From Cyanobium sp. (GTDB lineage: Bacteria > Cyanobacteriota > Cyanobacteriia > PCC-6307 > Cyanobiaceae): a stretch of DNA of 64,000 bases. This document shows, one piece after another, positions 33,857 through 42,971 of this stretch. Both the position numbers and the translations under genes were made by a program. The DNA is taken from positions 20,850-84,849 of the forward strand of contig BJHE01000005.1 of the NCBI GenBank assembly GCA_014191755.1, read 5' to 3'. Positions within the stretch are counted from its first letter, which is position 1. The number at the start of each line of letters is the position of its first letter. The notes below the pieces were generated by a model, which was not told the origin of the DNA, did not search any database, and worked only from the letters and a program-made list of their open reading frames with translations.

Positions 33857-36180
33857 AGGGCGGCATGGCCCCGCTTCAGGGCCTTGACGAGGGCGGATTC
33901 GTCAATCGGTTTGCTCAGGAAGTCGTCCATGCCGCTCTCGAAGGCGAGGCTGCGGTCTCCGGGCATGGCATGGGAGGTGACGGCCACGATCCAGGGCCGG
34001 TGCGGCTTCGGCTGGTGGCTGCGGATTCGGCGGGTGGCCGTCAGGCCATCGAGCCCGGGCATGCTCAGGTCCATCAGGATCACGTCGGGATCCAGGCGGC
34101 GCTGGACCTCCACCACCTCGATCCCGTCGTCCACGAACTCGGCGCTGTAGCCGAGGCGCCGCAGCATCAGGTCGCAGACCCGGCGATTCACGATGTTGTC
34201 CTCGGCCACCAGGATCCGCAGGGGGTGCAGGCGGGCGAAGTCATCTCCTGGGGCTGGCACCTCGTCCTGGGCCGCCATGGCCACGGGAAGGGTGGTGGTG
34301 GTGTCCGTCTGTCGGCACAGGGCCGTGCGCAGGGCCTGGCGGAGGGAAGCCTGCTTGATCGGCTTGCGCAGGAGAATTCCCCCAGAGGCGGTGGGGGGCT
34401 CCCCCTGGAGCGAATCGCACACCACCAGCGGCAGATCGGCGCCATGGCGATGGCCCAGGATCACCCCATTGGCGTCGTCTCCGGGGAAGCCCCCCGGCGA
34501 GGGCGTCACTGGCCGATCGATGATCGCCAGGTCGAAGCGGTTGCCGTCGAGCAGGGTCTCGAGCTCCGAGCGGTTTGAGGCGAGCCTGGCCGTGCCGCCT
34601 TCGCGTTCGATCTCGGTGCGAAGCACCCGCCGGTTCGGCTCACTGGCGCTCACCACCAGCAGGTTCCGCCGAGCCAGGAACTGAATCCCCTCCGCCACAG
34701 GCTGAGAAAGCTCCCGGAGAGAAACGTCGCCTGGCGCCCCTTCCTTCGGCAGGATCAAGGGGAGCGAGAGCACCAAGCGTGTGCCCTCTCCCGCTTCGCT
34801 GTCCACCTCGAGCGCACCGCCCAGTGCCTGGGCCAGCCGCTGGCTGATGGCTAGCCCCAGCCCGCTGCCGGAGGGCTGGGGTGAGTCGCTGGTCTCCAGC
34901 CGGTCGAAGGGCAGAAACAGCCGCTCACGTTCGGCGGGAGGGATTCCGGGGCCGGTGTCGCGCACGGCGAACTCCAGCCGTGCCTGATCCGTAGGCTCGT
35001 GCACACCGATCACCGAAAGCTCCACCTCGCCCTGCTGGGTGAACTTCACGGCGTTGTTCACCAGATTGAGCAGGATCTGGCGCAGGCGCAGGGCATCGGT
35101 TTCGATTCTCTCGGGCACCCCGTCGGCGATTATCAGCGTCAGTTCGAGTGCGCGTTCATGGGCCTGGGGAGCGCACAGATCGATCACCTCTTCGAGCAGG
35201 GGCCGCAGGGTTGATGTCTCCTGGCAGAGCCGCAGGGAGCCAGCATCGATCGCCGAGAAATCGAGGATGTCGTTGAGGATGGTCAGCAGGGACTGGGCCG
35301 AGGTTCGAACGGTGTCCAGGCATTCCCGCTGCCGCTCGGAGAGCTGGCTACCCAGCACAATCGTAGTGAGTCCGATCACGGCGTTGAGGGGCGTGCGAAT
35401 CTCATGGCTCACGGTTGCCAGGAAGGTGCTCCTGGCCCGGCTGGCGGCCTCGGCGGCGGCCTGCTCCGCCAGTTCCCGGGAACGTGTGAATTCCTCGATC
35501 GCGCGGGCCTGGGTCTGCAGGGATCGCCAGCGACCCTGGGCCGACAGGGCGGCCAGCAGCGCGCTGCCCACCAGGGCCAGGCTGAGGCGCAGTGGCTGCA
35601 GGTATCCGTGCAGGTGCGCCAGGCAGATGTCGATGCCGACGACCCCGGCGATGCGGCCGGATCCATCGCGGAAGGGAGCGAAACTGCTGAGGAAGGTCCC
35701 CCAGCGATCGGTGTAGGGGTCCCGGCTGAGGGTGGCCTCTCCGCTGCCAAGGGCCTCCCGTGCCGCCGTGGGGGCGTCGTCGTAGAGCTCACCGATCCCC
35801 GCCACGCTGGTGGTGTCCCCGGAATTGCGCACGAAGCGGCTGCTGTCGACGACGAGGCGTGGACCCTTGGGCCCAGGGGTCATGGTGTGTGCGTAGTATA
35901 ATTGCGGTACGGATCGGCTTATCTGCAGCAGCGGAATGGCGGTCCGGCGATAATTCGCACTGTCCATTTGCTCCGTTCGGGTGAGAGAGGCATGCAGCCG
36001 GCTCTCAATCTGATTGGCAACCAGAGTTGCGTTCTGGCGGATCTGGCTGCGGATCTGGTCCAGTGGCGCCTCCTGTGCAGTCCGGTAGGTGAAGACCAAT
36101 CCGGTGGCCGCCACCGAGAAGATCGAAAGTCCGGTGAGAGCCGCTTCGCGGAGCCGTGAACCTGCGGTGGAGAGCCTCAT
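33847..36180 (-). CDS. Membrane hybrid sensor histidine kinase
   Basis: A two-component sensor of about 777 residues from ATG 36180, which follows an AGAAGAG-type site; the track ORF adds 90 residues of doubtful coding. TM1 is AALTGLSIFSVAATGLVFTY. An extracytoplasmic domain of about 170 residues follows, probably Cache-like (VVDSSRFVRNSGDT, DPYTDRWGTFLSSFAPFRDGSGRIAGVVGIDI), then TM2. HisKA carries ATVSHEIRTPLNAVIG, and the ATPase has ILLNLVNNAVKFT, RDTGPGIPPAE and GSGLGLAIS. A degenerate receiver lacking the acidic pair comes next, then an intact one (VAEDNIVNRRV, VILMDLSMPGLDG, SKPIDE). Confidence 0.88.
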   Translation of the reverse strand: MRLSTAGSRLREAALTGLSIFSVAATGLVFTYRTAQEAPLDQIRSQIRQNATLVANQIESRLHASLTRTEQMDSANYRRTAIPLLQISRSVPQLYYAHTMTPGPKGPRLVVDSSRFVRNSGDTTSVAGIGELYDDAPTAAREALGSGEATLSRDPYTDRWGTFLSSFAPFRDGSGRIAGVVGIDICLAHLHGYLQPLRLSLALVGSALLAALSAQGRWRSLQTQARAIEEFTRSRELAEQAAAEAASRARSTFLATVSHEIRTPLNAVIGLTTIVLGSQLSERQRECLDTVRTSAQSLLTILNDILDFSAIDAGSLRLCQETSTLRPLLEEVIDLCAPQAHERALELTLIIADGVPERIETDALRLRQILLNLVNNAVKFTQQGEVELSVIGVHEPTDQARLEFAVRDTGPGIPPAERERLFLPFDRLETSDSPQPSGSGLGLAISQRLAQALGGALEVDSEAGEGTRLVLSLPLILPKEGAPGDVSLRELSQPVAEGIQFLARRNLLVVSASEPNRRVLRTEIEREGGTARLASNRSELETLLDGNRFDLAIIDRPVTPSPGGFPGDDANGVILGHRHGADLPLVVCDSLQGEPPTASGGILLRKPIKQASLRQALRTALCRQTDTTTTLPVAMAAQDEVPAPGDDFARLHPLRILVAEDNIVNRRVCDLMLRRLGYSAEFVDDGIEVVEVQRRLDPDVILMDLSMPGLDGLTATRRIRSHQPKPHRPWIVAVTSHAMPGDRSLAFESGMDDFLSKPIDESALVKALKRGHAALSR

Positions 36181-36390
36181 CGTCTCTTCTGCATTGTCTC
36201 TTCTGCGGCGGATCGGAAGGCAAGGAACGGAACGCAGGGCGGGACTCGGGTCCCAGGGAGGGTCTGTTTGCAACCTAGGCCTATATCCCGAGCGACCCAC
36301 CGGGCACGCCCCCTCCACGGCCTGAGGCCAGAAGGCCAACAACGGAATCCACCCTATGATCAGGGTTGGTCCCTTCCCAAGACACCCTCC

Positions 36391-36699
36391 ATGTCGCCGC
36401 CCGTTCGGGTGATCGAGCCTGCAGGACTCCTCGACGCGGCGAGCGGCCATGCACTGAGGGGCGAGGTGATCCAGGCGATCGCGACCGGGTCAACCTCGAT
36501 CGTGATCGACATGAAGGGGCTGACTTTCATGGACAGCAGCGGTTTCGGAGCCCTGGTGATGGCCCTCAAGAAGGCCCGGGAAGCCGGGTGCCGGCTGGTA
36601 CTGCAGGATCTGAACCCCCAGGTGCGGCTCGTGCTGGAACTCACCGGTACGGATCGGGTGTTCGAGATCGTTGCCTCTGGCTCCGAGTCGGCTAGCTGA
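36391..36699 (+). CDS. STAS domain anti-sigma-factor-antagonist-like protein
   Basis: A stand-alone STAS protein of 102 residues, the RsbV/SpoIIAA type used in partner switching. VIEPAGLLDAASGHALRGEV leads to the phosphorylation loop IDMKGLTFMDSSGFGALVMALKKAREAG, whose DSSG serine is the expected target of an RsbW-type kinase and PP2C phosphatase. ATG 36391 is chosen because the preceding 41 codons are not STAS-like. The gene lies between the sensor kinase and the PP2C phosphatase, convergent with the latter and ending 13 bases from its stop. Confidence 0.85.
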   Translation: MSPPVRVIEPAGLLDAASGHALRGEVIQAIATGSTSIVIDMKGLTFMDSSGFGALVMALKKAREAGCRLVLQDLNPQVRLVLELTGTDRVFEIVASGSESAS

Positions 36700-36712
36700 A
36701 GCGACCGTTGCC

Positions 36713-37924
36713 TCACAAAAAACGGGCCCGCACCAGGGCGTAATCGTCGGTGAAACAGATGCAACCACTAAGCCGCCGTACCCGCTGCACCAACCGCTCC
36801 AGTCCATCGCCGGCGGCGATCTCGTTCGCATCAATCCCGTCGATGAAGGCCGGCAGGTTCCAGATCTCGCCATTGGGCCGGCTCACTTCATAGATGCCGT
36901 CGCTGTAGACCAGCAGCGTGGTGCCCGGGGGTACTGCCACGCTCGCCTGACGGTAGATGGAGTCATCGAACAGACCCACGGCCATCCCACGGGTGGAGAG
37001 CTGGAGCAGCTCCCCAGCCATTCCGGGCATCGGGAACAGCAGGGCGGGTGGATGGCCACCGCTCGCGTACCGCAGTTCCCTGCGGGAGGGCTGATAGATG
37101 CCGCACCACAAGGTGAGGTAGCGATCCTCCTGCCCTTCCATCTGGAACAAACGGTTGAGCGCGAGGGCAAGGGTTTCGGGGCGTTCCGGATCGAGATCGA
37201 TTCCGCCGCTGCGCAGCAGGTTCAGGATCGAGATCGATGGCAGGGCGGCCGCCAGTCCATGGCCTGAGACATCCAGCAGATAGAGAAGTAGGTGGTCCTC
37301 GTCGAGCCAGAGGAAATCAAAGCCGTCGCCACCGAGCTGGCTGGAGGGACAGAACAGCGAATCAATCCGGACGGAGGGCGACTCCAGGGGTTTTGGCAGC
37401 AGGTCTGCCACATACCGGGCCGCTTCGGCCAGTTCGCCATCCAGGCGGGCCTTCTGCTGCTGCAGATCCTGGGAGAGCACACGCAGCTGCTCATTGGCAT
37501 TGTGGAGCCGCAGCCCGGAGCGCACCCGGGCCAGCAGCTCCTCGGGATCGACGGGCTTGCTGAGGAAATCGTCGGCACCTGCGTCAAGACCCCGCACCCG
37601 GTCCTGAACCTGGGAGCGTGAGGTGAGCAGGATGAAGTAGGCACTGGCCAGCTGGGGATCCTCCCTGACGCGCCAGCACACTTCCAGCCCGTCCATTCCC
37701 TCCATCAACCAGTCGCAGAGGATCACCTCCGGGTGAAGCGAGCGGGCGAGATCCAGACCCTCATTCCCGCTAGGGGCCTCGCGGACGCGGTAGCCCTGCT
37801 GCTCCAGCCGGGTGCGCAGGATTCGGGAATGGATGCGGTCGTCATCCACCAGCAGGATCGAGGGCGAGTCGGCGGCAGAGACATCCATGCGGGACGATTG
37901 GAGCGGAACAGGGAATGGGGCCAC
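36713..37924 (-). CDS. Receiver domain-PP2C (SpoIIE/RsbU-type) phosphatase
   Basis: Response regulator with a serine phosphatase output, 391-403 residues. The receiver is ILLVDDDRIHSRILRTRLEQQGYRV, EVILCDWLMEGMDGLEV, ILLTSR and DDFLSKPVDPEELL. A coiled-coil-like linker (NEQLRVLSQDLQQQKARLDGELAEAARYV) follows. The PP2C domain has LGGDGFDFLWLDEDHLLLYLLDVSGHGLAAAL and ends CICFTDDYALVRARFL, with the metal-binding aspartates. It likely dephosphorylates STAS proteins. GTG 37924 directly follows the upstream kinase stop, while ATG 37888 is an alternative start. Being next to the hybrid kinase on one strand, it is the probable phosphorelay target. Confidence 0.9.
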   Translation of the reverse strand: MAPFPVPLQSSRMDVSAADSPSILLVDDDRIHSRILRTRLEQQGYRVREAPSGNEGLDLARSLHPEVILCDWLMEGMDGLEVCWRVREDPQLASAYFILLTSRSQVQDRVRGLDAGADDFLSKPVDPEELLARVRSGLRLHNANEQLRVLSQDLQQQKARLDGELAEAARYVADLLPKPLESPSVRIDSLFCPSSQLGGDGFDFLWLDEDHLLLYLLDVSGHGLAAALPSISILNLLRSGGIDLDPERPETLALALNRLFQMEGQEDRYLTLWCGIYQPSRRELRYASGGHPPALLFPMPGMAGELLQLSTRGMAVGLFDDSIYRQASVAVPPGTTLLVYSDGIYEVSRPNGEIWNLPAFIDGIDANEIAAGDGLERLVQRVRRLSGCICFTDDYALVRARFL

Positions 37925-40900
37925 TCAGCCGAGGACGCCAGAGGGGCGACGTCGTCGCAAGGCCTCCGTCACCCTTCCGGATTCCTGCAGCAACTGGTCG
38001 ATCGACTCGTGCGGCCAGGGGGCCGCGGTGTCGCGCAGCGCATCCTCCACGTCCCGGCAGAAGGCTGCCAGCCTCAGGGCCCCGAGGCTGGCGCTGGGCG
38101 AGCGCAGGGCATGAGCGGCCGTTCCGATCTTCGCGGCATCGCCGGTGGGGAGGGCCCTCACGATTGCGCCCACCCGCTGCATCGCATCCTCGAGGTAGAG
38201 GTCGACCAGTTCGGCCACAGCGGCTTCCCCCTCGCTGCCCACCAGGTCAACCAACTCCCGCCAGACAGCTGGATCGATGGGCTCCTCTCCCGGAGGAGCT
38301 TCCCTGCCTTCCCGGGCAGAGGGGCCCGCATCGACGGCCGCCCGGGGCTCCTGATGGGTCTGGTAACGCTCGAGGGACTGGCGCAGAGCCTCCAGGGAGA
38401 TGGGTTTGCTCACGAAGTCGTCCATGCCGGCGGACAGGCAGGCCTGGCGGTCCTTGGCGCGGGCATGGGCGGTCATGGCGATGATCCAGGGCTGGCGTCC
38501 GTCCAGGCTGCGGATGCGCTGGGTGGCCTCAAAACCATCAATCCCCGGCATCTGGATGTCCATGAAGACCACGTCGTAGGGGCGTTGGCTCAGGGCTTCG
38601 AGGGCCTCCTGGCCACCGGCCGCCACATCGCCGCCCCGGTACCCCAGCTGGTGCAGCAGCTGCAGCGCCAGCCGGCGGTTGACTGCGATGTCCTCCACCA
38701 CCAGGATGCTCAGGGGAAGGTGCTGGGCCAGTGGCACGGGAGTCGCGCCTCTGCTTGCTTCCCCACTCCAGGGAGGTACGCCGGGTGGCGGGGGGACTGG
38801 GGCTTCGGGTGAGCGGGGAGCCTGCTCCGGGAGCAGTTGCCGCACGACGGCACCGGCGAGCTGCACCTGACGGACCGGCTTGCCCACCAGCACCGGATCA
38901 CCCAGTCCGAGGGCGGAAACCTCTTCGGGACGAACGCCCCGGGCGGCCAGCATGATCGAAGGTGTCGTCGCCGCACCGGCATCCCGCAGCCGTCGCCCCG
39001 TGGCCTCTCTCCTGTCGGGCGCCAGCAGCTGGTCGTCGATCACCACCAGGGAGAATCCGCCTTCCGACTCTCCGGGCGGTCCGCCCTTGTCACAGGAGCC
39101 AACCACGGCCAGGCCCAGGCCCTCCAGCTGCTGGGCGATGCATTCGCCGTACCCCGCGTCTGCCACCATCACCAACGCCCTGTAGCCCCGCAGCTCCGCC
39201 ATCGGCAGGCAGCAGTCCTCTCGGGAAGCGTGGTCCACCCCCAGCCGCACCTGGAACGTGAAGGTGGAGCCGACACCCTCCTGGGATGTCAAGCCGATGT
39301 CCCCCTCCATGCGCAGGCAGAGACTGCGGCAGATCGCCAGTCCAAGTCCGGTGCCTCCGAAGCGACGGGCCATCGAGGAGTCGGTCTGGCTGAAGGGACG
39401 GAAAAGCAGGTGAAGGCGATCGGCGGGGATGCCGATGCCGCTGTCGCGCACCTCGAAATCGAGAACGAAGGTTTCGCGCTCGCCAGGGGAGGTGGGCAGC
39501 GGCTGACCGCTCACCGCCACCACCACCGAGCCGGCTGGCGTGAACTTCACCGCATTGCTGAGCAGGTTCCATAAGATCTGCTGCAGGCGTGTGCGATCGC
39601 CAACCACATGGGTGGGAAGGCATCTGGGGAAGAGGTAGTAGAGATCCAGATCTTTCTCGAGCGCCTGCGGGGCCATCAGATCGAGGGCCTCCTCAATGCA
39701 GACCCGCAGATCGAAGACCTCTTCCTCCAACTCCAGATTGCCCGATTCGATCTTGGAGAAGTCAAGGATGTCGTTGATGATCCTTAGCAGGGAATCGGTG
39801 CTGGTTTTGATGATGTTGACATAGTCTTTCTGGATTGGGTCGAGTTCGGTATTCGCCAGAAGTCCGCTCATGCCCATGATGGCGTTCATCGGTGTGCGGA
39901 TCTCATGGCTCATGGTGGCTAAGAAGGTGTCCTTGGCTTCGTTGGCCTGCTCCGCGGCCTGTTTGGCGGCCAGCAGTACTTCGTTGCGCCATGTCAGCAG
40001 CTGGGCCTCCTGGATTTCCTTCTCCAGGATCGCCGCCTGGGTGAGGGCGATGGCGAATTTGGCGGCAAGATTGCCCAGCAGTTCGCCATCCTCCTCCTCC
40101 CAGTTCTTGACGCCAACCCAGGGGTGGAGGATCAGGCAACCCCAGGCCCTCGCACCGGTCACGATCGGTGCCACCATCGCTTCGAAGGGTTGATGCTCAC
40201 AGAGCAGGGCGAAACGAAGGCCGGGCTCCTCCTCTTCCGCAGGTCCCGGGTCCTTGAGAATCTTCCGAACCTGGCCATCGGCCAGGGTTTCCACCAGGCT
40301 CGGGCTCAGGCCCGGCTCCCCAAGTTTCTGACCATGGAGCCGGGGCGCGTTGCCGCAGGGGATGTCCTCGACCACCGTGGCGACGACGGACGGTTCGGTG
40401 GGAGAGTGATCGAACCGCAGGAGCATGATCCGCTCGGCATTCAGCAGATCGCGGATCCGCGGACAGGTGGCGGCGATGCGCTCCTCCAGGGGGCCGCTGC
40501 CGCGGATCATCTCGCCGATCTCCTTCACGACCGTCAGGCGGCGGAGCTGCTGCACGAGACCGTCTTCACGCCGCCGTCGCTGGTTGATGTCCTGCAGGGT
40601 GCCCACCAGTCGCAGGGCCCGCCCGGTGGTTTCCCGCTCCACCACCCGGCCGCGATCGAGCATCCATCGCCAGGCACCCTCGCGGGTTCGCCACCTCAAC
40701 TCACAGGCATAAAAGGGGGTTTCGCCCTGCAGGTGAGCCTGGAGGCCGGCATGCATCCGGTCGAGATCCTCAGGATGAATCAGTTGATCCCGCAGGTCAC
40801 CGTCACCGGGCAGATCCTCCGGCGCGTAGCCGATCAGCTGGAACCAGCGTTCACTTCGCTCCACATGGCCGTTGGAGAGATTCCAGTCCCAGAGGCCCTC

Positions 40901-41389
40901 TTCAAACGCGTCGAGCGCCAGCTGCAGCCGCGCCTCCTTTTCCGCCAGCGCCCGTGTGGGTAAAGGGTGGAGGACGGGGGGATCGGGCAGCGCATGCCGC
41001 AGAGGCAGAGGGGAGTGCGTCAGACCCTGGCTAGCGAGCTCATCGGTGGCGCTCAGCCATGGCGTGACCACGACCAGCAGATGGGGGTCATCCTCCAGAA
41101 CGCAAAGCTGGCCATCCATCAGCAGATTCCGGCGCCGGCAGCGCAGGCGAATCAGGTTGTGTTGTTGCTCGCTCAGGTTGGTAAGGGAGAGCAAACAGGT
41201 GGGACTGAGCAGCTCGAAGACATCCTGCAGTTGGTGACCGATCGTTTCCATGCGCCCGAGAAGCCGTTCAAGCGAAGCTCCAAGAGCCTCGATCCGCAAC
41301 TCAGCATCCAGGAGGATGTGGAAGGGAAACATGCGTGCAATCCCAGCTGCCGGAAGGTGCACCGTTCCGCTGCTGTTCGGATCACTCAT
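37925..41389 (-). CDS. Hybrid histidine kinase: HNOBA-like, PAS, GAF, HisKA, HATPase, receivers, Hpt
   Basis: A cytoplasmic signalling protein of about 1154 residues. Residues 20-150 resemble the HNOBA domain (H-NOX-associated): MFPFHILLDAELRIEALGASLERLLG, then EQQHNLIRLRCRRRNLLMDGQLCVLED and the start of the signalling helix. A PAS fold with PAC follows (WDWNLSNGHVERSERWFQLIGY), then GAF (about 310-480), HisKA (TMSHEIRTPMNAIMG), HATPase (LLSNAVKFT, GTGLGLAI), a receiver without its acidic pair, a complete receiver (VVEDIAVNRRL, VVFMDIQMPGIDG) and a C-terminal Hpt domain (AAHALRSPSASLGA). The second receiver plus Hpt makes it a self-contained phosphorelay, likely feeding the adjacent receiver-PP2C gene. 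Confidence 0.85.
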   Translation of the reverse strand: MSDPNSSGTVHLPAAGIARMFPFHILLDAELRIEALGASLERLLGRMETIGHQLQDVFELLSPTCLLSLTNLSEQQHNLIRLRCRRRNLLMDGQLCVLEDDPHLLVVVTPWLSATDELASQGLTHSPLPLRHALPDPPVLHPLPTRALAEKEARLQLALDAFEEGLWDWNLSNGHVERSERWFQLIGYAPEDLPGDGDLRDQLIHPEDLDRMHAGLQAHLQGETPFYACELRWRTREGAWRWMLDRGRVVERETTGRALRLVGTLQDINQRRRREDGLVQQLRRLTVVKEIGEMIRGSGPLEERIAATCPRIRDLLNAERIMLLRFDHSPTEPSVVATVVEDIPCGNAPRLHGQKLGEPGLSPSLVETLADGQVRKILKDPGPAEEEEPGLRFALLCEHQPFEAMVAPIVTGARAWGCLILHPWVGVKNWEEEDGELLGNLAAKFAIALTQAAILEKEIQEAQLLTWRNEVLLAAKQAAEQANEAKDTFLATMSHEIRTPMNAIMGMSGLLANTELDPIQKDYVNIIKTSTDSLLRIINDILDFSKIESGNLELEEEVFDLRVCIEEALDLMAPQALEKDLDLYYLFPRCLPTHVVGDRTRLQQILWNLLSNAVKFTPAGSVVVAVSGQPLPTSPGERETFVLDFEVRDSGIGIPADRLHLLFRPFSQTDSSMARRFGGTGLGLAICRSLCLRMEGDIGLTSQEGVGSTFTFQVRLGVDHASREDCCLPMAELRGYRALVMVADAGYGECIAQQLEGLGLAVVGSCDKGGPPGESEGGFSLVVIDDQLLAPDRREATGRRLRDAGAATTPSIMLAARGVRPEEVSALGLGDPVLVGKPVRQVQLAGAVVRQLLPEQAPRSPEAPVPPPPGVPPWSGEASRGATPVPLAQHLPLSILVVEDIAVNRRLALQLLHQLGYRGGDVAAGGQEALEALSQRPYDVVFMDIQMPGIDGFEATQRIRSLDGRQPWIIAMTAHARAKDRQACLSAGMDDFVSKPISLEALRQSLERYQTHQEPRAAVDAGPSAREGREAPPGEEPIDPAVWRELVDLVGSEGEAAVAELVDLYLEDAMQRVGAIVRALPTGDAAKIGTAAHALRSPSASLGALRLAAFCRDVEDALRDTAAPWPHESIDQLLQESGRVTEALRRRRPSGVLG

Positions 41390-41550
41390 AGGGGACAAAG
41401 TGCAGGGTCGGATGCCTGAGACGTCCGTCTCCGGTGAGATGAAGTAGGCCTGAGAGGCCCTGGGGATAGGCCTCCGGCCACTCTATGACGTGGACCCCAA
41501 AAACTGAACCAGCCCACATGAGAGTTTCCCTATCGGCCAGGAGATGCCCC

Positions 41551-41829
41551 ATGAAGCGCAAACGCCACAGCCCCGAGCAGATCATCCGCATGCTGCGCAG
41601 TGCTGAGCAGCTGCTCAATCAAGGCCAAAAAGTTGCCGATGTATGCCGAGCCCTGGAGGTTTCCGCTGCCACCTATCACCGCTGGCAGCAGCTATACGGG
41701 GGGATGAGAGCCACCGAGGCCAATCGCCTGAAGGAGCTGGAGCAGGAAAACTCTCGGCTCAAGCGTCTACTCGCCGATGCAGAACTCGACAAGGCCATGC
41801 TCAAGGAGCTTGCCGAGGGAAACTTCTGA
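41551..41829 (+). CDS. IS3-family transposase OrfA
   Basis: A helix-turn-helix protein of 92 residues: MKRKRHSPEQIIRMLRSAEQLLNQGQKVADVCRALEVSAATYHRWQQLYGGM, then a leucine-zipper-like segment ENSRLKRLLADAELDKAMLKELAEGNF. It binds the element ends as part of the OrfAB transposase. It appears intact. The last codons hold the frameshift site used to make OrfAB. Confidence 0.9.
   Translation: MKRKRHSPEQIIRMLRSAEQLLNQGQKVADVCRALEVSAATYHRWQQLYGGMRATEANRLKELEQENSRLKRLLADAELDKAMLKELAEGNF
41817..41823 (+). promoter_or_regulatory. Programmed -1 frameshift site (GGGAAAC)
   Basis: The heptamer G GGA AAC lies in the orfA zero frame, two codons before its stop. Slipping back one base continues directly into the orfB frame as GKLLSPERRRR. 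This X XXY YYZ pattern and the -1 relation between the ORFs are what is expected for OrfAB production in IS3 elements. Confidence 0.8.
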
Positions 41830-42608
41830 GCCCGGAACGTCGCCGCAGAGCTGTCAACGTTCTGCTGGACCGATTCCGGGTTTCCCAACGCCGTGCATGC
41901 CGTTTAGCGGGTCAGAACCGCAATACCCAACGACGCCCCGTGCCGCTGGCAGACATCGAGGAGCAGAAGCTGCGCAGTCGCATCCGGGAGCTGGCCCGGA
42001 GTTATTTGCGCTGGGGCCGACGGCTGGTCTACAGGCGCCTGCGAGTGGAGGGCTGGGAGGTCAATCACAAGCGGGTGCAACGGATCTGGCGTGAGGAAGA
42101 GCTGCAGCGTCCCCTACCGCGCAAGCGGAAACGCGCTCGGCCATCGGACGGCTCCAGAACGCTGCTGAGAGCCGAGTACCCGCACCATATATGGGCGATT
42201 GATTTACAATTTGATCAGACAAGGGATGGCCTAAGACTAAACTTCCTGAACATTATCGATGAATACAGCCGCGTCTGCTTGGCGATTCGTGTTAGCAGGA
42301 CGTGCAAGGCGGTGGATGTGATTGCTGCCATTGAAGAACTCCTTGGGCAATATCCAGTCCCCACCCATCTACGGATGGACAACGGCCCTGAGTTCATTGC
42401 TCATGCATTGCAAGAGTGGTGCATGAGCAATAAATCGGGCACGGCATACATCCCCCCAGGCTCACCTTCGGAGAATCCATTTGTGGAGTCATTCAACGGC
42501 AGGTTCAGAGATAAATTCCTGAATATTGAGCTGTTCGCATCATTGGCTGAGGCCAAGCTGTTGGCAGAGCAGCACCGAATCGAGTACAACTTCTATAAAC
42601 CGCATTAG
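41817..42608 (+). pseudogene. IS3-family transposase OrfB (integrase catalytic domain), 3' truncated
   Basis: The DDE integrase part of OrfAB. RRACRLAGQNRNTQRRP and LRWGRRLVYRRLRVEGWEVNHKRVQRIWREEEL form the N-terminal region. The catalytic acids are in YPHHIWAIDLQFDQT, HLRMDNGPEFIAHALQEW and ENPFVESFNGRFRDKFLN. It stops at EYNFYKPH followed by TAG. The usual continuation to a QQWKAA-like tail is present downstream (CAGCAATGGAAAGCAGCC), but after a deletion and in need of the stop being read. The C-terminal end is therefore lost. Confidence 0.8.
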
Positions 42609-42971
42609 GCTCTCCAGCAATGGAAAGCAGCCTGATCACCCAAATAGCTCTCATAAGGACTGGAGCAACAAATGGGTATCGTCAACTAGATGTGCTGTCT
42701 CAGCAGGCTGGTCAGCGAAAAGGAGATCAGAGACCGCTACGGGTTGAGGGGCGTCCCACCAACCCCGGCCTCAGGCCCCATGCCTAGCCACCCCATGCCC
42801 GCCTGGCCCGGTGGGGCCGGGCTCCGGCTTCTGAACCAAGCTTCTGGAGCACGGCCCCGGCCTGCTGGCTGACACTCCAGGCCAGGGCGGTCCAAGGGCA
42901 CTGTCGGAACGACGCAGCGGCAGCCGCAGCCAGCGGCGGGCACTCCATCCGGCATACCGAGGAGCTCGACG

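Larger units (their letters stand above)
41486..42719. mobile_element. Degraded IS3-family insertion sequence
   Basis: The left inverted repeat TGACGTGGACCCCAAAAACTGAACCAGCC is intact at 41486-41514. Two ORFs in the -1 arrangement follow. At the right only GGCTGGTCAG (42710-42719) remains of the matching repeat, with one base missing and the outer half lost, so the right end is approximate. The 250 bases from here to 42971 are GC-rich and contain nothing I recognise. Confidence 0.8.
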
